The notes below the pieces were generated by a model that saw only the letters and a program-made list of their open reading frames with translations, ran no database searches and had not been told where the DNA came from. Below are positions 7,591 to 13,767 of a DNA stretch of 14,604 nt, one piece after another. Each line of letters begins with the position of its first letter. Position 1 is the first letter of the stretch. A program made the position numbers and the translations under genes. The DNA is from an uncultured Odoribacter sp. (GTDB taxonomy: Bacteria; Bacteroidota; Bacteroidia; Bacteroidales; Marinifilaceae). The stretch lies in assembly GCA_905193145.1 (NCBI GenBank), contig CAJJNP010000072.1, forward strand, positions 1 to 14,604, written 5' to 3'.

Positions 7591-8133
7591 TTAATTCAGA
7601 AGCAATAATAACAAAGACAATAATTTATCACGCAACATTTTACGTGCTATTTGCTTCTGTTTTTTGACTGTTTCTACAGATATATTCAATTGTTCGGCAA
7701 CTTCCTTAGCAGAACGCCCCTCCAAAGTTAAAGTAAGCACAGAATGTACTCCCTTGGGTAATTTATCAATAGCTATCATCATTCGACGATAAATTTCTTC
7801 CTCCCAATAGGCAGAATCGTCTACTTGGCTTAACTCGGCAGCATATTCTTCGACACTTTTCTCACTATATTTCTTATGACGTAAATAGTCTATTGACTTG
7901 AAACGTACCATCTGATAAAGGTATGCCGACTTTTCTTTTACATCATTCAATAACTCTTGATTCTCCCACAAGCGTAAAAAAACATCTTGCACCAAATCTT
8001 CAGCAACTTCCGGACTATTTACATAACGAACAGCAAATGATTTCAATGCAGGATAATATTCTACAAACAAATCCTGTAATGTTAACATCACTTCATTGCT
8101 TATCTTTTTATCCTTTTTATATAACGACATCAT
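7591..8133 (-). CDS. RNA polymerase ECF sigma-70 factor (FecI-like, FecR/SusC-associated)
   Basis: From the ATG at 8133 this is a 180-residue ECF sigma factor with only regions 2 and 4. Region 2 (about 21-90) has 'LFVEYYPALKSFAVRYV', the core-binding helix 'AEDLVQDVFLRLWEN' and 'MVRFKSIDYLRHKK'. Region 4 (about 115-172) has the helix-turn-helix 'EGRSAKEVAEQLNISVETVKK' and 'IARKMLRDKL'. It probably directs RNA polymerase to the downstream SusC operon when FecR lets it go. The C-terminus is a run of leucines (about 171-179). The frame also opens at an ATG at 8190, which would add 19 residues. I prefer 8133 because the added part resembles no sigma region and because a TAnnTTTG-like box overlaps the 8190 ATG. 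The second Met at 8130 is also possible. The gene is divergent from the DUF1573 gene starting at 8282. Confidence 0.93.
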   Translation of the reverse strand: MMSLYKKDKKISNEVMLTLQDLFVEYYPALKSFAVRYVNSPEVAEDLVQDVFLRLWENQELLNDVKEKSAYLYQMVRFKSIDYLRHKKYSEKSVEEYAAELSQVDDSAYWEEEIYRRMMIAIDKLPKGVHSVLTLTLEGRSAKEVAEQLNISVETVKKQKQIARKMLRDKLLSLLLLLLN

Positions 8134-8183
8134 ATCATCATTTTCCGTTAGAGTTGGTAAAGATATACAAATATGATTCAATC

Positions 8184-8191
8184 CAAACATA
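8184..8191 (-). promoter_or_regulatory. Candidate -7 box for the sigma gene
   Basis: The minus strand reads TATGTTTG here, a full match to the Bacteroidota -7 consensus TAnnTTTG. Transcription would begin near 8177, about 43 nt before the preferred sigma start at 8133 and downstream of the alternative ATG at 8190. I see no TTTG-type -33 box at the usual distance, so the call is weak. A second minus-strand match, TATTTTTG, lies at 8267-8260 and is an alternative that would be compatible with either start. Confidence 0.3.
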
Positions 8192-8242
8192 TTTTTTTCA
8201 TATAAATAATATCATACCAACGTTGTTTCGCAAATTCTTTCT

Positions 8243-8250
8243 TACTTTTG
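8243..8250 (+). promoter_or_regulatory. Candidate -7 box for the DUF1573-DUF1573-mutS2 transcript
   Basis: TACTTTTG matches TAnnTTTG exactly. A 3-of-4 match to the -33 box TTTG (GTTG, 8222-8225) lies upstream with a 17-bp spacer. Initiation near 8257 would give a leader of about 25 nt before the ATG at 8282. This is the only good match on this strand in the divergent gap. Confidence 0.45.
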
Positions 8251-8281
8251 CATGAATTCCAAAAATACAAATTAACGCCAA

Positions 8282-9337
8282 ATGAAAAGATTGTTTTTTT
8301 TATTATTAATCATACTTCCTACTTTTATATTTGCCCAAAAAGCAAAAATTGAATTTACAAAAACCTCTCATCAATTTGGTGTCATACCGGAACGAGGAGG
8401 AAAGGTTGTATATGATTTTATCTTCAAAAATACGGGCAAATCACCATTAGTATTAACCAATGTAAGGACAGGCTGCGGTTGTGCAGTGCCGGAGTGGAGC
8501 AAGAAACCCGTAGCACCTGGAGCCAACGGCACCATACGTGTCTATTTTGACCCACGCAACAGACCTGGAAACTTTGTAAAAAGCATTGCTGTCAATTCAA
8601 ACGCCAGCAACAATGTTGTCACGCTAACCATCCGCGGCAAAGTTCAACATCAACCTGCAGGTCCTTACGAAGGGTACGACTATTCTATTGGGGAAGTAAA
8701 ATTCACTCAATTAAAGGCTGATCTTGATGATATTATGAATACTCAACAGATTGAACATAAAATTCAAATGATACATAGCGGAAAAGAGCCTGCCAAAATC
8801 ACAGTCAGCAACACCTCCCCCCACATCAAAGCTATCATAACACCTAATACCTTGAAACATGGAGAAAAAGGAGAGATAATCTTCACCTATAATGCCGGAC
8901 TAAAAAATGATTGGGGCTATGTTTCTGATAAAATCAATATCAATATCAACGATACAATACAAGGGGTATTCACTTTCACTGCAAATATCAACGAAGATTT
9001 TGATTTTTATGAAGGAAATTATGATAAAGCACCTGCCATTCAACTTCCAAATGAAACAGCTAACCTCAAAAACCTACCTTCAAACAGCAAAACGACCCAT
9101 ACATTCTTTATCCAAAATAATGGTAAATCGGATTTGATATTCCGCAAAGTGAAAGGTTCCGAAGAAGATGTACACATTCATTTAGGCAAGCATAGTATAA
9201 AACCAGGTAAAAAAATAAAGGTATCCGTAACTTTCAATACCCCAGCTAAAGGACAAATCACAAAACTCATACAATTTACAACAAATGATCCTGAAAATCC
9301 GGTGACACTCTATAAAATAAACGGACAGATAAAATAA
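8282..9337 (+). CDS. Secreted three-domain DUF1573 protein, CGC motif in the first domain
   Basis: This 351-residue protein has a Sec signal peptide (1-19, 'LPTFIFAQ', signal peptidase I type), so the mature protein is periplasmic or exported. Three Ig-like domains follow. Domain 1 (about 22-122) is a clear DUF1573 unit: 'QFGVIPERGG', 'FIFKNTGKSPLVL', Cys65-Gly-Cys67 in 'RTGCGCAVPEWSKKPVAPG', then 'IRVYFDP'. Domain 2 (about 130-240) is a diverged unit ending in 'NDWGYVSDKINI' and 'FTANINEDF'. Domain 3 (about 250-351) keeps the fold signature ('FIQNNGKSDLIF', 'HSIKPGKKIKVSVTF', 'FTTNDPENPVTLYKINGQI') but has Glu294-Glu-Asp296 where Cys-Gly-Cys would sit. DUF1573 belongs to the ASPM/SPD2/Hydin-like Ig group; its role in bacteria is unknown. 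No type IX secretion C-terminal domain is visible. The next paralogue begins after 6 bp, so the two are surely co-transcribed. Confidence 0.9.
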   Translation: MKRLFFLLLIILPTFIFAQKAKIEFTKTSHQFGVIPERGGKVVYDFIFKNTGKSPLVLTNVRTGCGCAVPEWSKKPVAPGANGTIRVYFDPRNRPGNFVKSIAVNSNASNNVVTLTIRGKVQHQPAGPYEGYDYSIGEVKFTQLKADLDDIMNTQQIEHKIQMIHSGKEPAKITVSNTSPHIKAIITPNTLKHGEKGEIIFTYNAGLKNDWGYVSDKINININDTIQGVFTFTANINEDFDFYEGNYDKAPAIQLPNETANLKNLPSNSKTTHTFFIQNNGKSDLIFRKVKGSEEDVHIHLGKHSIKPGKKIKVSVTFNTPAKGQITKLIQFTTNDPENPVTLYKINGQIK

Positions 9338-9343
9338 ACACAT

Positions 9344-10417
9344 ATGAAATCATTGTTACTGACATTTTTTTGTGTGTTGACTATAACTTCTGGATTCTCT
9401 CAAGGAATTATGGAAGTAAAACAGCCGACACTTGTCCTCAAAAATTTACTGGCAAACGATCAGCCACAGACAAAAATATTTGAAATTAAAAATACAGGCA
9501 ACAAGCCCTTTATCATTACCCGTGCCACCTCTATGAGCGCTCAGGTACAAACAAAGTGGAGTCGAGAACCGATTGCTCCGGGGAAAAATGGTAAAATTCA
9601 AGTAACCTTTACCTCTTCGCATTTTCAAGAACGTTTCGACTATAAAATCATGGTATACACAAATCTCAGCAACAAAGGTACAGAACTCAGGCTTACTGGC
9701 AATGTCACAGACAATCCTGCCAAACCTACATTACTATACAAATATACATTAGCAGGAATAAAATTCAGAGCATCTAACATCAGTTTTGGAGATATCTATA
9801 CCTGGCAAAAAATAACCGATACAATTTATTATCTAAACACACGAAAAGAGCCGATACATATCGAACCTCTGAACAAACCAGCTTATTTACACTTCAATTT
9901 TCACCCCTCAGTCGTAGCCCCCAACCAACGTGGAGCCATGATTGTAACTTTTGATGCTCCCAAAAGAAACGACTACGGATATAATTATGATAATATCATG
10001 TTGTCGGTAAATGGAACAAAAGATTTTAGGAATCGTATCACCATAACAGCCAACATTACAGAAGATTTCAGCAAACTTACAGATCAAGAATTAGCCAATG
10101 CTCCTACTGTGGAATTTACAGCCAAAGAAATTAGCTTCGGAGAAATTATACAAGGCGAAAAAGCTCATTGCGATTTTATCGTAAAAAATGCAGGAAAAAG
10201 ACCTTTGTTTATCCGCAAAACTAAAGCCAGTTGCGGTTGCACGGCAGTAACTATTGGCAATAAGGCTGTACAACCTGGCAAATCGACTACAATCCGTGCC
10301 ACGTTCGACTCTACAGGCAGAAGCGGAAAACAATATAAAACCATCACAGTAATTACCAACGACCCCAAGCATCCTGAAACAACCCTAAGAATCAGAGGCA
10401 ATATTAAGGTCAGATAA
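9344..10417 (+). CDS. Secreted three-domain DUF1573 protein, CGC motif in the last domain
   Basis: This 357-residue paralogue of the preceding gene has a signal peptide (about 1-20, 'LTITSGFSQ') and the same three-domain layout. Domain 1 (about 22-123) aligns without gaps to domain 1 of its neighbour around the motif but has Ser65-Ala-Gln67 in place of Cys-Gly-Cys, while keeping the following Trp and 'EPIAPGKNG'. Domain 2 (about 130-243) carries 'ISFGDIY', 'NDYGYNYDNIML' and 'ITANITEDF', matching domain 2 of the neighbour. Domain 3 (about 253-357) is the canonical DUF1573 unit: 'ISFGEIIQGEKAHCDFIVKN', Cys297-Gly-Cys299 in 'KASCGCTAV', 'AVQPGKSTTIRATFDS', 'VITNDPKHPETTLRIRGNI'. An extra Cys276 lies in this domain. 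It starts 6 bp after its neighbour and ends 19 bp before mutS2. Function is unknown; a pair that works together in the envelope is an inference. Confidence 0.9.
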   Translation: MKSLLLTFFCVLTITSGFSQGIMEVKQPTLVLKNLLANDQPQTKIFEIKNTGNKPFIITRATSMSAQVQTKWSREPIAPGKNGKIQVTFTSSHFQERFDYKIMVYTNLSNKGTELRLTGNVTDNPAKPTLLYKYTLAGIKFRASNISFGDIYTWQKITDTIYYLNTRKEPIHIEPLNKPAYLHFNFHPSVVAPNQRGAMIVTFDAPKRNDYGYNYDNIMLSVNGTKDFRNRITITANITEDFSKLTDQELANAPTVEFTAKEISFGEIIQGEKAHCDFIVKNAGKRPLFIRKTKASCGCTAVTIGNKAVQPGKSTTIRATFDSTGRSGKQYKTITVITNDPKHPETTLRIRGNIKVR

Positions 10418-10436
10418 TCTCTTTAAAAATAAGGAT

Positions 10437-12917
10437 ATGATTTATCCGGAAAATTTCGAAAGTAAAATCAAATTTGATAAAATCAGACAATTGGTTAAAA
10501 GCTATTGCCTGAGTGATATGGGACGAGAATTGGTGGACAAAATGAATTTTTCATCAGATTCCTCTTATATAAGCGAACAACTGAAAGAAACTCATGAATT
10601 CATGAACATCCTGCAGGTGGAAGACTCTTTCCCTGGAGACCACTTCAGAGATGCCCGCCCTTTTCTGCAAAAAATCAGAGTTGAAGGATTATTTCTAGAA
10701 ATAGCAGAAATGGTTGCACTCAAATTATCCCTGGAGTCTCTCAGTGCTATTGTGCGCTTCTTCAAAGGTAAAGAAGAGCGTTACCCCATTCTCTCTGCTA
10801 AAGCCGGATGTATACATTTATTCCCATTCGTACAACAACGTTTGGATACAATAGTTTCCAAACACGGCACAATCAAAGATACAGCATCGCCCGAATTAAA
10901 CGACATACGACATCGTCTGCAACGTAAACAAGCAGGGATTTCCAAACGCATGCAAAGCCTATTACAACAGGCTCAAAGCGAAGGATGGGCAGATAAAGAA
11001 AGTGCGATTGCCATCCGAGACGGACGCATGGTGATACCCGTTCCATCAGCATACAAACGTAAAATTAACGGAATTGTCCATGACGAATCAGCAACCGGTA
11101 AAACATCCTATATAGAACCGGCAGAAATCGTTGAAACCAATAATGAAATTCGCGAACTTGAATTGGAAGAAAAACGCGAAATCATGAGAATACTAAGAAA
11201 ATTCGCTGACGAACTGCGTCCTTATATTGATGATTTACTTCCAGGCTATGATTTCCTCGCCTATATTGATTTTATTCGAGGGAAAGCTGCATTTTCCAAC
11301 TATATAGAAGCCGTCGTACCAGCCTTCAATGACAATGCTGAAATGTTCTGGTACCAGGCCCGCCACCCTCTTTTATGGCTGAGCCTAAAAAATACCGACA
11401 AGAAATTGATACCCTTAAATATAGAAGTCTATGACGAGCAACGTATCATTCTAATATCCGGTCCCAATGCCGGAGGAAAATCTGTCTGTCTACAAACTGC
11501 CGGTCTGCTGCAATACATGTTTCAATGCGGTCTTCCTGTTCCGGTCAGTGAAGCCAGCAAATTCGGAATATTTGGAAAAATACTCATTGACATAGGAGAT
11601 GAGCAATCTATTGAAAACGACTTGAGTACCTATAGCTCACACTTGATTAATATGAAAAACTTCCTGCGCTACGGCAGTGACGACACATTAGTACTGATTG
11701 ACGAATTCGGCACAGGTACAGAGCCCATGCTGGGAGGAGCTATAGCCGAGGCTATACTTTCTGCTCTTAATCGAGACAAAGTCAGAGGAGTTATTACAAC
11801 ACACTACACCAACTTGAAACATCTGGCGGCAGAAACACCTGGAATAGCCAATGGCGCCATGCTATATGATAATCACCGGATGTTGCCGCTCTTTGAATTG
11901 AAAATCGGTAAACCAGGTTCATCATTTGCTTTTGAAATTGCAAAAAAAATCGGACTTCCCAAGGAGATCCTAGAGGATGCAGCCGCAAAAGTAGGAGAAG
12001 ATCATATTAACTATGACAAACACCTGAAAGACATTGCCCGCGACAAACGCTACTGGGAAGAAAAACGTCGTAAAATCCACGAAAATGAGAAACGCTTAGA
12101 TGAAGTCGTTGAAAAATATAGCAATGAACTAAGCGAAGCTTCCCGAATTCGTAAAGAAATCATACGCGAAGCACAACAAAAAGCCCAGGAAATCATAGCA
12201 GATGCAAATGCTGCTGTTGAAAAAACTATTCGGGAAATCCGAGAAAATCAAGCCGAGAAAGAAAAAACCCGGGAAATCCGCCGCCGCATGGAAGAAGAGA
12301 AACAACGCTTACTTTCTGAAAAACAAAACGAAGAAGAAGAGCGTATCCGCAAAAAAATAGAAAAATTGAAAAACCGGGAAAAGAATAGAAAAGAAAAAAA
12401 ACAAAATCAACCGGAAACTTCACCCCAACACAAAGAAGCAGCTCCCATTTTTCAAAAAGGCGATTATGTAAAACTCCCGAATAATGCCATTGGCGAAATA
12501 TTAGAAATTGATGACAAAAATGCAGTAGTTGCACTAGGACAATTACATACTAAAGTAAAAATCTCACAACTCCAAAAAGCCTCTGCAACACAAGCAAAAC
12601 GCATAGCCCGTCCACAAATACAAGCCTCCTATGCCAATATCCGGGAAAATATCAGTCAAAAACGCATGACCTTTAAACCAGACATTGATTTAAGAGGCAT
12701 GCGCGGAGATGAAGCCCTGCAGCGGGTAATTTCTTTCTTAGACGAAGCAATCATGCTTGGCTATAGAAATATAAGGATACTGCACGGCACCGGTACCGGC
12801 GCTCTCCGACAACTTATCCGACAGTACCTGAGCACAAATCCCGTGGTTGCTACCTATACCGACGAACAAGTACAACTAGGCGGAGCCGGTATCACAGTTG
12901 TCCAACTAGATATCTGA
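10437..12917 (+). CDS. mutS2: MutS2 family ATPase with C-terminal Smr domain
   Basis: At 826 residues the protein has the normal MutS2 length and full domain set. The core/lever region (about 1-310) lacks the mismatch-recognition domain of MutS, as expected. The ABC-type ATPase has Walker A 'GPNAGGKS' (342-349), signature 'DLSTYSSHL', Walker B 'LVLIDEFGTGTEP' (Asp422-Glu423) and 'VITTHYTNLKHLA'. A long charged coiled coil (about 520-665) is followed by a KOW-like segment ('KGDYVKLPNNAIGEILEI', about 674-715) and the Smr domain (about 749-826) with 'DLRGMRGDEAL' and 'HGTGTGALR' (783-791). MutS2 was first described as suppressing homologous recombination through Smr nuclease activity; in Bacillus it acts on collided ribosomes. 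Which role applies here cannot be told from sequence. It lies 19 bp after the second DUF1573 gene on the same strand without an evident promoter of its own, so it is probably in that operon. Confidence 0.97.
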   Translation: MIYPENFESKIKFDKIRQLVKSYCLSDMGRELVDKMNFSSDSSYISEQLKETHEFMNILQVEDSFPGDHFRDARPFLQKIRVEGLFLEIAEMVALKLSLESLSAIVRFFKGKEERYPILSAKAGCIHLFPFVQQRLDTIVSKHGTIKDTASPELNDIRHRLQRKQAGISKRMQSLLQQAQSEGWADKESAIAIRDGRMVIPVPSAYKRKINGIVHDESATGKTSYIEPAEIVETNNEIRELELEEKREIMRILRKFADELRPYIDDLLPGYDFLAYIDFIRGKAAFSNYIEAVVPAFNDNAEMFWYQARHPLLWLSLKNTDKKLIPLNIEVYDEQRIILISGPNAGGKSVCLQTAGLLQYMFQCGLPVPVSEASKFGIFGKILIDIGDEQSIENDLSTYSSHLINMKNFLRYGSDDTLVLIDEFGTGTEPMLGGAIAEAILSALNRDKVRGVITTHYTNLKHLAAETPGIANGAMLYDNHRMLPLFELKIGKPGSSFAFEIAKKIGLPKEILEDAAAKVGEDHINYDKHLKDIARDKRYWEEKRRKIHENEKRLDEVVEKYSNELSEASRIRKEIIREAQQKAQEIIADANAAVEKTIREIRENQAEKEKTREIRRRMEEEKQRLLSEKQNEEEERIRKKIEKLKNREKNRKEKKQNQPETSPQHKEAAPIFQKGDYVKLPNNAIGEILEIDDKNAVVALGQLHTKVKISQLQKASATQAKRIARPQIQASYANIRENISQKRMTFKPDIDLRGMRGDEALQRVISFLDEAIMLGYRNIRILHGTGTGALRQLIRQYLSTNPVVATYTDEQVQLGGAGITVVQLDI

Positions 12918-12957
12918 CCCCGCCAAATCATTATAATATTAAACTATTCCCGAATAG
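12918..12957 (-). terminator. Short convergent gap with a weak candidate terminator of kdsA
   Basis: mutS2 and kdsA converge with 26 bp (12918-12943) between their stops. On the minus strand an inverted repeat (CTATT / AATAG with a CGGG loop, 12957-12944) overlaps the kdsA TAG stop and is followed by TTTAATATTATAAT. The stem has only five base pairs and the T-run is broken, so it is a weak candidate. I see no independent terminator for mutS2, so the two transcripts probably overlap at their 3' ends. Confidence 0.3.
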
Positions 12958-13753
12958 CTTGACGGATACGCACCAGCTTATTCAACAGACCTTCGAGCAA
13001 ATCCAGACGTAACATATTGGCTCCGTCGGATTTTGCTACAGAAGGATCGGGATGTGTTTCAATAAACAATCCATCAGCTCCAACAGCAATACCAGCTTTC
13101 GCTATTGTCTCTATTAATTCCGGTTGTCCTCCTGTTACTCCTCCTGCTTGATTCGGCTGCTGCAAAGAATGTGTCACATCCACAACAACAGGACAATGAC
13201 AAGTCTGTTGCATAATCTTAATTCCTCGAAAATCCACCACCAAATCCTGGTAGCCAAAAGTTGTTCCACGTTCTGTAGCCATTACATTATCATTACCGGA
13301 CTCTCTTACTTTTTCCACTGCAAAATGCATTGCATCAGGAGAAAGAAACTGTCCCTTTTTAATATTCACCATCTTGCCGGTACGAGCAGCAGCAACTAAC
13401 AAATCTGTCTGACGACATAAAAAAGCAGGAATTTGCAATACATCCACATATTCGGCCGCCATCACAGCATCCTCCGGACTATGGATATCCGTCACTACAG
13501 GAATCTGAAAATCATTCCGGATTTTTGCCAGTATTTTCAATGCCTTCTCATCACCGATACCGGTAAATGAATCTAAACGTGACCGGTTTGCTTTTTTAAA
13601 AGACCCTTTAAAAATATAAGGTATGCCCAACTTATCTGTCAATTCGGAAATATGCTCCGCTATATCCAAAGCCATTTTTTCACCTTCAATCACACAAGGT
13701 CCTGCAAGCAGGAAAAACATATCTTTATCAGTTATTTCATTTAAGATTTTCAT
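12944..13753 (-). CDS. kdsA: 3-deoxy-D-manno-octulosonate 8-phosphate synthase (KdsA), metal-dependent type
   Basis: KdsA condenses phosphoenolpyruvate with D-arabinose 5-phosphate to Kdo 8-phosphate in the cytoplasm, the committed step toward the Kdo of LPS. I start it at the ATG at 13753 (MKILNEITDK..., 269 residues). The frame is open to 13810, but that start would overlap rarA by 43 bp and add 19 residues before the first strand of the barrel. Motifs: 'LLAGPCVIEGE', 'FKGSFKKANRSR', 'VVTDIHSPEDA', 'VLQIPAFLCRQTDLL', 'NIKKGQFLSPDAM', 'ERGTTFGYQDLVVDFRG', 'VVDVTHSLQQPN', 'GLFIETHPDPSVAKSDG'. Cys20, His195, Glu232 and Asp243 match in spacing the metal ligands of the Aquifex enzyme (Cys11, His185, Glu222, Asp233), so this should be the metal-dependent class; the E. 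coli class has Asn in place of the Cys. The gene starts 14 bp after the rarA stop, so the two are probably co-transcribed. Confidence 0.96.
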   Translation of the reverse strand: MKILNEITDKDMFFLLAGPCVIEGEKMALDIAEHISELTDKLGIPYIFKGSFKKANRSRLDSFTGIGDEKALKILAKIRNDFQIPVVTDIHSPEDAVMAAEYVDVLQIPAFLCRQTDLLVAAARTGKMVNIKKGQFLSPDAMHFAVEKVRESGNDNVMATERGTTFGYQDLVVDFRGIKIMQQTCHCPVVVDVTHSLQQPNQAGGVTGGQPELIETIAKAGIAVGADGLFIETHPDPSVAKSDGANMLRLDLLEGLLNKLVRIRQAIRE

Positions 13754-13767
13754 ATATACTATTAATT

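Noticed and set aside
12394..12401. A8 tract in the mutS2 coiled coil as a phase-variation site
   Set aside because: Lys-rich coiled coils in AT-rich genomes produce such tracts by codon use, and the frame is intact on both sides.
12789..12798. Palindrome CCGGTACCGG in mutS2
   Set aside because: It encodes the conserved Gly-Thr-Gly-Thr-Gly loop of the Smr domain; the repeat in protein sequence explains it.
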